Assembly: GCA_014549065.1 (NCBI GenBank)
Contig: JACDOX010000058.1
Span: 186,001-250,000, forward strand
DNA length: 64,000 nt
From: Cardinalis cardinalis
Taxonomy: Eukaryota > Chordata > Aves > Passeriformes > Cardinalidae
Direction: 5' to 3'
In this document: positions 34,701 through 47,600 of the stretch, piece after piece
How positions within the stretch are numbered: the stretch's first letter is position 1
Layout: each line of letters starts with the position of its first letter
Made by a program: the position numbers and the translations under genes
The notes under the pieces: model-generated
Databases searched by the model: none
What the model saw: the letters and a program-made list of their open reading frames with translations, nothing else
Told to the model about the DNA's origin: nothing

Positions 34701-36797
34701 AGAGCATGAGATTATGAGTTACTTCATCCATCTGTATCCTGCAATACCCTGTATTTCAAACCATGTATCCCAGATCAGTGGAAAGCCAGCCTGAAGGACG
34801 ATTCGTGTATCTTACGGCACCATTCTGAAAAATTTAATAATTGCCTTTTCCTAGGGGTGTTCTCTGAAGCTGCAAATAGCAGTGACTGAAAGAAACTGAA
34901 AAGTGTTCAGACTTGCAGGCACCTTTCAGAAATATCACAAGCCATGCTTTTATGTCTGATTAGGAAGAAATTTTTTTGTGCTTCTTTCCCAATTCTAGTA
35001 ATAGAATCCAAATGCACTATTCAAATAAGCAGCCCTTATNCTTGAAAAGGGATGCAGTAAAGCAGCAGTCTTAGACATGCTCTGCATGTAGGTGAACTGA
35101 GGAAAACTTCCATTTTCAGTGCTGGTTCTTTTTGACACCTAAACTATCTGACTAAAATCAGCCTGGTTTCAGAAATTCTGAAAATTCTCACCACTATCCC
35201 TACTTTTGAGCAGTAGTTTCCAAGATGAAAACCTNATTTTAAAAAGAAAGATCAAAGCCTAATTCTGTAGTATCTGAATATGATGTGACTGCTTGCAGTG
35301 CAAGGATCAGGCAGGACTCAGCCAGCTCTTTNATAGCCAGAGCCTTCCACCCTTAATCATAGATTCATATTTACCCTGAACACCATAACCATATCCTCAG
35401 AATTCTTGGTGTTAAATTCAGAGTTTAAATGGGAATAGATGCCTTTCNTGCTGAGCACAGAATAAATCAAAATGAAGCAATAAAATGAAAGCTTCATTGC
35501 TGTCTAGCAAAGCTATTTTGTGTTAAGAATTTTGTATACAAAACTGTACTCATGTTGTGCAAAATGTTTGGTATACTTTGATAAGAAGCCAATGGTAATG
35601 GCTTTCTTAGACAATTTAATTTATTTTATACTGATTGCAGAACCTAACAAAACCACAAATTCTTGGTTTGGCATGCATTAAAGGAAACATAATGAAAATT
35701 GCAAAATGCCCTGTGCACAAAAAAATCCAGCAATAGAATGGAAGGAAAATGTGACTACCCATAAGGAAGCCAAGTGTGTGGAAAGCAACAACATTGAAAC
35801 TTATCTAAACTTAACATTTGCACAGGAAAAACTGCCACCTGCAACAGTTTTAAAAGAAATTTAAGAAAGTTTTGCCTTGCTAATGCAATATACTCTTTNT
35901 ATCATGATAAACAACAAGGTAATGAACTTATCGCAGTGAGTCTTCCTGACCCCCCTATCTTATCCAAACGACAATGAGCTACAAGTGTCAGGCAAAGAAC
36001 CCAAAGAATGCCATCTCAGTAGCCACTTTTATTTACACTGGCACCAAATAATAACAATTAGAAGCCAAAGTAGGAAGGAATTCTTGCCCCAGAGGGCTCA
36101 TATCCCAAGGTCTCAGTTTTGCAAAAATTCAGGTAGAAATAATTCTTTGGGTTTTTTAAAAAGCAGCATTGATGTGNATGAGCAGAACCTGATGTCAGGT
36201 GTTTGAGGAGAGTTTTCTACCACAAATCTCTCTCTATCTCTCTCCAACAGATAACAACTTTGACACTGCCACACACACACCCTGGATGCTCTATCTAGCA
36301 GCAGATCCAAGNGTGCAGTTGACCTGTCACCTAAACTGAAGTTCTGGGATTTTTACATTTCTATGCATATTTTTTTTTTAATTCCACTCTGAGATTTTCT
36401 GCAGGGAAAGCCAAAAGACCTGCAGCAGGTCTAGTCTACTTTTTATTTATATAGNAATAAATCAGGAGTAATTGCATCAAAGCTGTTGAGAACTCAGGAG
36501 GGACTGGGATCAGTCTGTGGCCATCAGGAATCCTTCAATTTTATTTGTTGTATTTACCTCTGTCATTTTGACATGAGAAAACACAAGAGGAATAAGCTGA
36601 AGTAGCAAGGGACTTTAGTCCCAGCNGTTAGAAAAGGACCCTTATTCCTTTGGCTTATAAACACAGCACCCAGAGCATTTTAGGAAGCTGAATCACCCTG
36701 TTGGAGGTGTGTCCTTCACTTNGGACTCTGACAGAGTGCAGCCACTGAGATCTTCAGACCTGCTCATCAGGATAGGCCTCATGCCCCTCATGAACCC
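28798..36797. other. Unique DNA, no gene seen
   Basis: Eight kilobases with no recognised gene or repeat family. A/C-rich low-complexity sequence occurs at about 29290-29345 and A-rich sequence near 32520-32555 and 34400-34412. The longest frame is 194 codons at 29422-30006, listed separately. Frames on both strands near 30459-30904 and 31549-31920 overlap and have no known resemblance. Confidence 0.5.
29422..30006 (+). CDS. Longest non-repeat reading frame, 194 codons, probably chance
   Basis: An open frame of 194 codons from an ATG, with one N-containing codon. The product would be basic and rich in Ser, Lys and Leu, with no signal peptide, transmembrane helix or domain that I recognise. 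A run of this length is mildly unusual in AT-rich DNA but expected occasionally across 64 kb and six frames. No promoter, splice-site pattern or neighbouring exon supports it. A 79-codon frame in another phase overlaps it (29708-29947). I keep it listed only as the best candidate for an overlooked exon or taxon-specific gene. Confidence 0.12.
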   Translation: MVSILLPIAAVTAPLKSVTSHGIRXENGVPSPATITSSASSMRHVSFFYFQGPTSEAYAIGLTLYAHMLKAHKNAFMKDWKHFIPVKPAYKPWKQDGKTKSHSKLLLPGLPGQEANLLTEVGRKLQSSQPQSFTICPYLPQTVQSHPRSSEKKAEISAAAEKEIALELSLHAGLVSVIKHMKHLLSHGKLSCFR

Positions 36798-39700
36798 ATG
36801 GACCTCATGGACCCATGGACTAAATCACCTAAATTTTGATGTCATTATATTTTCAGAGATCTAATTCAAGCTTACACTCCAGATAACAGCCTTCCCTCAC
36901 TTTCCTACAGGCTCAGGCTCCCAGTCACCTTTAGAGTAGACCCACCTTTGCCAACATGTAGCACAGAAAGCCTACTCCATTTTCCCTGGTACTTAGAGCC
37001 CTGAACTATAGCAAGGAGACACACATAAACAAGTCTTTGCCATGCCCCAGTTGGAGCAAAACATTGGACCCAAAGGGGTCTCTTTTCACCAGCCTATTAA
37101 GCATTCCCAGTTAAGGATTTTTAAACTCTGCTGAAGCTGTTAAAACTTCACCAGAAAATTACTCTCTGAGCCAGAGAGGAAGGAAAACTAAATGGTTGAG
37201 AAAGGATGATTCAAGACCATGCTCTGAGGGGTAATGAATTCTTTACAAAAGTAAAACAGCTTCACAAGCTAAATTTGTCATTTCTCCTCCAAGAGCAGCA
37301 AGATTCAGTGTTGAGTTTCTGAGCACAGTCTCAAACCTGAGTCTCTTAAAACCCTTCAGGCTTGTATAGCCAAACACTTAACGGTTCATCCTCCAAAGGT
37401 CTTGGGTTTGTTCCTGATAACTTCAGCTGTAAAGATTAATCCAACAACAACTACATCAGACCATAGAGGAGAGAAACAAAGGGGACAGATGATCAGAAAG
37501 CCCAAAGGGGCCATAACTGGGTGACTTTGGATANCCCCAATGGGACTGTGGATGTCTCGGGATGTTAAAGCCCAATTTGTTGCTGAAGAGGCTTTGAGAC
37601 TTTCAACAATGCCAAAGCATTCAATTTAGGTACTCAATGAGGCTTTTAAGATTCTAACGTCATTTATTAATCAAACCCAAAATATTTTTGCTGAAATCCT
37701 GCAGTTCCTGCACCTTTCAGACCTCTGTCCTTTANTTCCCAACCAGAAGCAACCTATTCGAATGAATGGACCAAAAATCTAACGCTACAAATTCAGTCCA
37801 AATGAAAACCACCCTACAAATTCAGATGCTTATTCAGATGACATACTGGAACTCAANTGATTTTTTACAAAGTATCTTTGTGTTGCTGAAAATTGTCAAA
37901 TTACAAATAAGAAAACCACAATCTACTTTTCCCATAGAGTCTGAAATTTCTGACTTATCTACAGGTTGTTTCACCAAAAGCCANATTCCATAGTGGGGGA
38001 GCCTATTCCCATTTCCACTGGGCTTGCATAAATCCCAGACTACACAAATTCATTTCAAGTTGTCCTTATATTCAACATTAGTGTCAATCCCATTTTCTCC
38101 TAGTCTGTGCAAAATTTTGGGTTTGGCCTATGGGAGCTCCCATGCAGCCCTGCATGAGCATATGCTTCAAGAGATGGTCTGAAAACATATTTTCAGGGAC
38201 AACCCTGACAGAACTTTAGACGATAATGCTAGAAAGGTTCAGTTCTCTTTTGAANCCAACCCCAATGCATCTTGAAAGAGACTACATAGCCTTCTATGAA
38301 AACATCACCCAGTTTATTGTTAGAGATATATTTCTAAAATGTCAAGGTATGCAAGAGCATTTTAGGTAGTCTGTTGAGGTTTTGAAATCTATTTTTCAAG
38401 TTTCCCATGATCACTTTCCACATATCTTATCTGAAAAAGTGCAAGATACTGAGTTCTGTGTTTGCAGTCATTAAGGAACTGAAAGTCACCACCAAAAGGG
38501 TTATCTGGGCTACCAGAAAAAATGAAAGATGCTCATCCTGGTAGCAGACATTCTCTGGTATGAATAGCACTTCTGTCTTGCTCANACAAATGCTGGAAAA
38601 TCCAGTGGAGGCAAGTGCAACTTTGTGAGAAAATCATATTTTAGAAAGCCTGCTTCAATAAACATGATGTTGCATAANTGGAACTCAAAACAGAAATAAA
38701 AAGGCACCTTTGCCTTTTATTAAGTGTTGATTGTTAACAACTGGGACCTAGGCTCTTCCAGTTCTGTCTCCTCTTATCTGTGGACCCTGCACCACTCCAG
38801 GCACTTTTGTTTCAACACAGCCATTTAGGCTAGAGGGCCTACTCCTGCTCACAAGGACTTTTGCAGAAAGGCAAAGCTGTGCTTGTATCTGGGACATAGT
38901 TCTTGAGCTCCTTCATCAAAGAATTCAATATTTCAGTTGTATTCTTCATTCCTGAAAACCTTTTCCCTAGTTCTGAGGAATTTCCACTGAGGAAAAATTT
39001 TCAAAAAATCCATATTGCAATGTGTTTATCTTTTAAGGAACCTTCATTTAGGATAGCTTAAAGGATCCTTAAAATTTTCCACTATGAGTGAAAGACAANT
39101 GGGCAAAGGAGTTGGAGCAGAAAACCATCCTCAAAGCAGCTGTTCCAGGATAGAAACACAAAGGAAGACTCTTGTGGTTTTTGAGTGAGTGTGGGGCCAG
39201 TTCGTTTTCCAGAGGTCATTATCCTTCACTTCACCACCACTGCACTTAATGGGTTAAATCTGAATCCCTGGAGGAATCTGAACTATGTAGCTTAGGCTGC
39301 CAGGGTGAAAGAATCAGGAACAGGTGTTTATAAAAAAGTGAAAAACATTAAAATAGAAACCTAGCACCCAGATGCAAAAGATGCTTTTTAGTTCATTGCT
39401 AAAAAATAATTGATGCAAAATCCCTNGATAAATGCTGAAATGCCAAACTCATCTTATCTGCTGCTGTCATTGGGTTAATTATAGTGGTTTCTGAACCTCT
39501 GCAGTTAAGCAAATGACAGGGTTTCTATTATAAACTTAATTTTTAAAATTCATCAGTGAAAAAAGAGCCCTGCTTGGAACTAAAACTTACAAGCTAAAAA
39601 AAGTGCATGATTTTGCAGACGTAGAAAGCTTGTTTTATAGCAGGAGAAGTAAAAATGTAGCTAATAATTTTGATTAGTAACTAGTTTCAAAATATCTCCT

Positions 39701-40422
39701 GTACTGGATTTACCTCTAGTATTTTTATGATATATTTTGCTGCATAACCTAAACATTTATATTTCAATAAGTAGGACTGAATAAATTTTAAATTGTTTGA
39801 ATATAATAGCTGTAGAAATAAAAAATAGCAAACAACACAATTCATTCCAGTAAAGAGATCATATTTCAAATAAATGTTTAAGCTTACACAATAGATATCT
39901 AAGGCATCCACTATTATTTTTCAGATTTTCCATTTTGACTATTTGAAAATATCTCCCTAAGTGTTATTCNCAGCATATTTACAAGTATTTTTCACAAGGA
40001 AATGCAATAAAGATATGATAAATAGTCCTATCTGGCCATGCCTTTCAATATTGGTGTAATCTTCTGGAGTCAAGGAGTGCNAGTCTAAAACATCATTATC
40101 TAAATATATGCTGATGGCAGGAAGGGCCCTCTCAACAGCAAGGGCCAGGCTCAGAGAAATGCAGTGAGGCAGAAACCCACTGCTTCAAAAAGGAGATTTT
40201 CTGTTTAATGATCCCTTAGAACTTAGCCCTTTTCCTGTGCCATGAGCAACCAACAAGTAACATATTTAGGATCATCTCTTTCTGATCCTTTGTTCCATCT
40301 TCAGCTGAAATTCCGTTTTCATGGTGATGGGCACTAAAGCAANGCACAGAATAATTTCTGCAAAAGCATCAAGCACTAAGATATTTCTGACCAGCAATTC
40401 AAGAAAACAGCACAGGACTATT

Positions 40423-40458
40423 TTTTAGTAAGAGGGTATCTTTTAGTAAGAGTGTATC
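40423..40458. repeat. 18-bp tandem duplication
   Basis: TTTTAGTAAGAGGGTATC followed immediately by TTTTAGTAAGAGTGTATC, one mismatch. Likely replication slippage. Confidence 0.9.
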
Positions 40459-41139
40459 TTTGAAGGACCTGGACTGCACAGTAAATATTCACTGTGCAAC
40501 TTNCCAACATTTGCTTCTCCAGCTTTTGACTGCTCCAATTATACAAAGAGTACAAATAGATCTTTTACTTACTTGCCGTCCTTTTGTTGTACTTTACACC
40601 GAGTTTTTCATTCTTTGTGAAAAAACCTCCAAGTGACTCCTCCAAAGAATACTCCTTTGCACCATCAATCAACCTGTTCCTGAAATTCAAACATCTGTAA
40701 GTCCCAGTAATGACATGACCCCAAAACATTNATCCAGCAGCCTGCGCCCAATGAGCCGGTGGCCTTGCAAAGAGACCAGAACTCTTAAAAGAGGTTGCTA
40801 AAGTATCAGTAAGCTAAAATAACATTTTAAGTATTGGGNATTCACCTGAATACAAATACATTTCTGATTTTTAAAGATTTATCTGTACATTTATCAAAAT
40901 TATTNTGCGAAGGAAGTCATATTGAGCCTGCAGAGACTTCAATGATTTTACTTTATATACTTTTACTAATCTATGGTTATCAATTCCAACAATACAATGT
41001 TATTTTTTCAGAACAGCTGTAAAGAGAAAACAGGACAAAAATAAGCCACTGGAATAACAGGTCATTCATCACAAAATTAAATATTCTGAAAACCAGGGTC
41101 TACTTTTAATTGCAACACCAGCCCAGTATTTTTATGAGT

Positions 41140-41245
41140 GCTATTTGTGCACTAAATTATTTAATAATTATGCAAAAATCCCTGAAATTATGCAAATTCA
41201 GNGCTATTTCTCTTTAACCTTTGTCCAGTATATAAAGTAAGAAAA
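41140..41245. promoter_or_regulatory. Paired octamer-like motifs in AT-rich block
   Basis: AATTATGCAAA occurs at 41165-41175 and again at 41187-41197, about two helical turns apart; the second continues as ATGCAAAT, the POU octamer. TTATTTAATAATTA precedes them. It could be a conserved non-coding element, but there is no comparative evidence here. Confidence 0.2.
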
Positions 41246-42898
41246 CTACTTGTCTTTGTGCATTTTTTCATATTCTCTGAAGGCTGTAGATTTGCTTTTT
41301 CATGCTAATATTAAAATACAAACATGAACAGATGCTATAAATAAACAGCCTGTACTCCTGCAAAAATTTGGGTACTTGCCTTTTCTTGGTGCCCAGTTGC
41401 TACTGGTTATTCCTTTCTCTTGTTGTTTTGTTGTTGGGTTTGGTTTTTTTCCCCTTCAATTGAGTAGTCGAAGGATCTGCTCTCCATCATCAGCTGAGAA
41501 ACCAAATCCTGAGNGGCAGGTGGACTGCCCCACACTGAAACAGATGGGGATGGGATAGAAAGGCTTCTGCTTTTTCAAGTTACATTGAAAAAAACTGTTT
41601 AGTTTGATCCATTTTCCCTTTGACAAGCTCTCCGCTCACGTCCTCAGACTCTGTGTGATTTGCTGGAGTGGGGATGTTTTGCCAAGAGCAGATTCATTTA
41701 CCAGACCTGCAGAGCAACCAGGGACCTCAGAGGTCCTCTGGCCGACAAAAGATCCTCTGCACAAAGCTCACTGGTCAAAGCTCACTGCAAAACTGCAGCT
41801 CAGGAAAGTTTCTGACCAGATATAAATTTCTGGGGTTTGGTGCAACTCATTCTCAAGCCAAGCTGAAATAAAAACCACATGGATGAATGTGGTAAATGTA
41901 TTCGCGGCTAGGAGGGAATAGCAGGGGGTGGAACAAACTACCTTTCTGAGACTGTTCATTGCTGTCATCCTTGCTTTTGGTGGTGTTAATACGCTCCTGT
42001 CTTATCCCACAAACAGAGCAGCAAGGCTGCATGAGACATGCTGGAGAGAAAAGTCAGAGTTACAACCTAACACAGTAGGTTAAAGTTTTCTCCAGAGGAC
42101 AGTCTTGTACTTCAAATATACCCTTTTTTATAGTCCTGAGCCTTCAGTGTGGAAATCCNGATTTCTCGAAAAGCTTTGTTATANGAAAGTAAAATAAATC
42201 AGTGAAAACTCAAATTGCAATACTTATATTTACCTCAATACCTGTGTTTAATAGATATTTTTCCTTGAGATCTTTGTAAAATACATCTATTACCAACATT
42301 CGAGTAAGAATAAAAGGTATTTATTTTGTTGAAACACAATTCCCTAAGAAATCCAGCATTAAATATGTATAAAATTTCCACTCCACTAGAAATTTCAGAT
42401 TTGCTAGTTTTACAGCACTTTGTAATAAGTTTTTAACCCTTTCTCACAATACAGGAATTCCTATTTTTGCTCTGATCTACAGTCTCTTACTTGACATAAA
42501 TCATACACACATACACCTTTTTCATACAACTAATGAACATGGCTGGAATGTCAAAATGAATACATTATTTTATAGGTGCTGTCACTGGGTTCAGTGTTGG
42601 CACCCAAGACATCAAGGGAGCACACAAACAATTGAATGGTGTGGGTGGATGAGAGGAGCATAGACCAGTACCCAGCTGCTCATATTTACCCAATACTGGT
42701 TATACTTGCTAGGATGGTGACAGCAATGAGAAGATATTTACTCCTGAGTTGAAGCAGGAAGAGATTAGCAACAACAAAATAATAACTGGAATAGGCATCC
42801 CTCAATATGACACAGCCTTACCCTAAATGAGCCACAGGCCCAAGGGTCCTGTCTCTACAACTCTTTCTGTACCTTGTCATTTCAAATTCTTTGACAAT

Positions 42899-42949
42899 GA
42901 TATAGCCAAATATGAAGATATAGCCAAATATGAAGATATAGCCAAATGT
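42899..42949. repeat. 18-bp tandem repeat, 2.8 copies
   Basis: GATATAGCCAAATATGAA repeated from 42899, 42917 and 42935, the last copy diverging after GATATAGCCAAAT. Because 18 is a multiple of three, the frame 42827-43078 shows a repeated Asp-Ile-Ala-Lys-Tyr-Glu unit, but nothing else suggests a gene. Confidence 0.95.
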
Positions 42950-44399
42950 ACTCGAGCTAAACATGAGGATCTGCTTCATGGGGGCCATTTCATAGACATA
43001 AAATGGATCCCCTTTCCTCTTCAGTGGTGGTTACGTTCTTGTTTACCAAATACATTAATTAGAAAGCAGAGATCTTGACTAATTTTAATTTATGTGACTA
43101 ACAGATTGAACACAAGATGGGTGATGCCAATTCCAGAATATGAATATTTGCCACCTGGATCCACTCCATTTTTGATTTAAGAAGATTTTTCAGTGATAAG
43201 AAATGAAGCTGCAACTTCTGTATCTTTGACTCTGTAACCACGGAAACCAGCATTAATTATATGTATCACTAAGTTTTAAACGTATTCAAATTTAACACAT
43301 AACTCTGAAAATATTGAGGTTGTTTTTTTCTTTTCTCTCTCACCTTAATATGTTACAGTTTGCCTTCTGGCTTATTTGGCTTATAAGCAGTTTCACTTAT
43401 AAAATGATAAAAGTATGTAGGTGAAAATTACACTCATTTTCTTTTATGTAACCAAGAGGTAGAGCCATGTAAATGTTTGATCACTCACCTCCTACCACTG
43501 CTGTAATCACACNTGTGGGGTTACGTTTATGTTAAGGAGATGCCATTCCCAACAGTGAGAAATCAGCAAAGTTCTGCCAATGACTTTACAAAATAGCAAC
43601 ATCTCTATGGAGGACAACAGTGAGGGCTCATGGAAACAGAAATATGAAGGAAAGGAAACAAGGAGGAAAGAACCCCAAAATTTTCTCATTCTTCCCACTG
43701 CTGTACCATAACCCCATAATAAATGCCAGAGGAAAAGTTTTAAATAAACCTCTGAGGAAATCATCATTCCCAGACTTGCAACCGACATTTTGGTTTAGTG
43801 AACTGCCAAATTTCTAACCATGATTGCTCTGTTTTACCAAGTTCCATGCCTGATGCCTGAAGGATGCTGAACCTGCACATTCATCATTTGGGCTGTGAAA
43901 TTATCAGAGACACATTCAACTACTTCATACTTTTTTCCTACGGCTAAAAGGGCATCTGCTATACTCAAAATATTATGTGGAAGCACCAGAGAACTGACAG
44001 CAAAAGGGTTTTAGATCAAAAGGCTTATCAGTTATTATCCCTTTTTTAATTCATACCAATAGCTGAGTATGGAAATGCAGCTCCAGTGCACCCAGGTGGA
44101 CCAGGTGGGTGACAATGATCCAGGCTTGGACCAGAGCTTCTGGGTACGATCACACAAATGAGCTGAGCAGTATCTGGGACTGATCCCTGGAAGCAGAATT
44201 CAATCATAGCAGTGTTAAATTGTGAGGCACATCCTCTGGATGGTTCTGGCCAGAAACAAAGTTTCCAAACAATTCCCAGACACAGCTCAAGAGCTGACAC
44301 AGATCCAGGACTTTTTGTAATGCATATTTTGGGTGTGGCTACTCTATTTTGGACACCAAAGGCACCTATTAGCATGGACACAGCCCATAAGTGCCAAAA
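42950..44399. other. Unique DNA, no gene seen
   Basis: No gene or repeat family recognised. The 140-codon minus frame at 44046-44468 runs into the N-rich patch, contains several undefined codons and has no known resemblance. Confidence 0.45.
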
Positions 44400-44618
44400 N
44401 CNAGACCCANTATGATATTTATTATAGCATAAAAGGAANCACTGANGTAGAAGTTTGACTTGACACACATATGTACTCGGCCATGCAGAGAAACTNGTTC
44501 AGTTCTCCATGACATCTGGCNGTTGATTTCACAAAAATTTCTCACATTGGTATCAATCAAACTGAANTGAAGGAACTGCACAGGAGCCTGAGAAGGCTAC
44601 AANATCCTNCNGGGCTGN
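44400..44618. other. Patch with unusually many single N bases
   Basis: Twelve isolated N positions fall within 219 bases (44400, 44402, 44410, 44439, 44446, 44496, 44521, 44567, 44603, 44609, 44611, 44618), with two more at 44702 and 44761. Elsewhere single Ns are separated by some hundreds of bases. This suggests two divergent haplotypes or collapsed repeat copies. No gene is visible. Confidence 0.85.
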
Positions 44619-47600
44619 GTTTTCCCTGACCAATTTAGTGTTCTTAACCAGCCTGCTCAGGAAAACAAAAACCTACCCATCCCTGGAGTCAACAAAGGAC
44701 ANGGGTTGTTTGGGTATTTAGGGAGAGGTCACAAGCTTTCGTAGGTTCCTTACTTAGTCANTGCAGAGACAGATCCCTCCAGTAGGTGATTCAAATGAAG
44801 TGTTGAAATTCAGCTGCAGTAGAGGGCAATTCAGGGCCATGAGCCTCCTTAGATAGGTTAACTTCAGGTGCCTCCCATCACAGATGAGTTCGTCAGAACA
44901 TTTCAAAATAATCTTTGATCATTTATTAACTTGAATCAAACACTTTGCATTTCATAATAAAACTTCAACAAGTAACTGCTACTTTAGAATGTCACCTCTA
45001 GTAGATAAGACTGAGGAAAAAAGGGGAATGCCAAGTGAAAGTCTTCTGTTAAATGGCCACAGGCAAATCAGCTTAAACAAAATCTGATATCCATAGAGNG
45101 TTTGATTCTCTGTGTTTAATAATATCCAAGAAATGCAGGTGGGAAGAAATACCTGAGGCTATCAACTGAAAAGAAAGAAAAACCAAACAAAGCAATACTG
45201 AAAGGGTTGCCTCACTTTATCCTGTCCTGGTTCACAGAAGTGACTTTAGATCCAGGTGCTTCTTTCTACCTGGTCTTATTGTGCACACATTGTGAATGAA
45301 AGATCATGTTTATTCAACAACAAACTAACAAAATGATCACTTCTTGTTTCAGGAAAATAACAGATTTGAGAAGCAGAGGTAGATACCACTGAACTCAAGA
45401 CACTAGCTAAAATATATACCTTCTCCTTCTTATGCTATTGATTTGCTCACTGGTGTTGAGATGCAACATTTATCTTTGGTTTACTTACTTTTAATGGTAG
45501 CTTTCAAGACACTAAAATGTGGGCANTGTAATGAATCTCCTGAAGCCTATGGGAGCAATTTAGTAACCTCTGGGAATGAGACATTAGGACTGCATAGANC
45601 TTCTTATTTATATTGTAATAGCTCCTATTACTAGTGGACGTTTTGGAGATCAGCTGGTGCAGCCTCTGTGCCAGGCTGGGCCAGCNATTATTTGTCCTTG
45701 CTGAGAGTCAGGGCACTGCACTGCTATGCCAATGGGCTAATTAATTCCTGAAAATGCAAGCTGCCCTAATTAAAAAGCTGTAAAAATACAACACATTTTG
45801 AAACAACCTGAGTTCCACATGGGGTAGCAGTAGTTGACACCCCTGAATTTTCTCCCCATTTTGAGGGGCCAAATGAAGTTAACAGTCTGATGGTTTCCAC
45901 TCAGCAGCTACTGAATCTGATTACTCTCAGTATGTATCCCCATGCAAAAATCAATTCAATTCAGATTTCTCAGCTTAAGAAAAAGATCAGCTGGAAAGAA
46001 AGTAGTATGCACACCTGTACTGTCACAGTAGGTGTGAGGGGGAGAAACAAGGAATGACTACCAACTGTTTCTTACTATACAGAATTTAGAATCAACTAAT
46101 GAAGTTACCAGGCAATAACATGAGAATAAGTGAAAAGAAGTTGGCTACCCCCAAGAAACACACACAAAACAATAATTAAATTACACAGCTTGTCACCACA
46201 GGATACAGTGGTTTATGATCAAGTTCAAACAGGGATAAATTCAGAGAATCCACCAAACACAAATGGCCCAGGTGTAGGATCTCCTTGACCACTCTTGTTC
46301 TACTTAAATACTTGCTGTAAGCATTTGTTACCAACCAAAGACCAAGAGAGGAGGCACGATTTGTACCTGAGTTATTGTGCCTGTAGTTCTCTTTGTCTTG
46401 GTCACATCCTCAGGGCTTAAGAATCAGAACTAATTGTACTTAGCACAGACACCAAGGGGATTTTGGAGACACATCAGCCAGTGGATCAAGGGCCTGATTA
46501 TGCAGACCTATTCCTAAAATACTCCCAGATGACCACACANCCTCCAGCAAATCCACTTCAAATGCTGTTAAGTTGTATCACCATGCAAAGCTTGCTTATT
46601 GCACTTAAGAATTTAAAAATCTCCATTGGTGGTTATTTTTTGCTATGTTTATTAAACATTTTCTTCCATATTACTAGATTATTGAAGTCCTAAACTCATC
46701 CCTTTATTATTTTTCAAAAGATAAAGAGCTGAAGGGAGAGGGGGCAGAGAAGAGNATGGCAGCGCAGAATAATGGAGTTTGCCTCCTCTTTACTTAATCA
46801 AGAGGTCTATCTCTTTAAAAAACAACCTCTTTGTTACTACAAGCTGCTTACTACACAAAGTCACTGCTCTATTGATCCTGGAAAATAGCACTGACCCTTC
46901 ATGAACTCTTCTCAGGCCCAGGATTTTCCAAATCTTTTTGGATTTTTATATTTTTAACAAATTAAATACTTTACATTCAGCTATACTTTTACAGAAAAAA
47001 TACTCCAATGAGAGATTTAGTGAGACTAAATGAAAATGGTCTCTGAAACTGAGCTTGCTGAGAAGGCTAACTCAGATGGGTTTACCTTCTGAGTTCCAGT
47101 TCCATTATTTCCTATTCACTGAAGGTTGGACTGGCTGCCAGGACTCACTGATCTTAACCCTACTTCTGAACTCACCCCTAATTATCTCCGGAATATCTGA
47201 CAGCCAACTGAGNGCAAAACTCATTGGCATTTCATCCTATTACAAGAGAAAGGAATGGGCCCATTGAACTGGCTTCTTTGTCCAAGCACCGCACTCAGCA
47301 TCTGCGTGAATTCCCATTCCCTTTCCCACAAAGCAAACACTGCTGTTGCTGTAAGAGGGTAGCAGCCCTATTCCACAGTGCAGCTCAGTACTTCAGGCCG
47401 TTGTCTGCAATATATCCTCCTATAAAAGCAAACTCAAGCCCACCCATTAGATAGTGGAATCTTAACAATCTATCCAAAAAACTGCCAGAATCCATTGTAA
47501 TACAAGGCTGTTGCAAGGAGGATTTACAGGTAGCAGGTCTTCGGTAGATGGTGGTGTTACACATCTGTGAATTCCCATTGCTGTGCATAATTAGAAAGTA

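Larger units (their letters stand above)
36798..42898. other. Unique AT-rich DNA, no gene seen
   Basis: No gene or named repeat. Short tandem repetition of CCATGGAC is seen near 36798-36835. An 18-bp duplication lies at 40423-40458. A pair of ATTATGCAAA motifs lies near 41165-41197. Confidence 0.5.
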
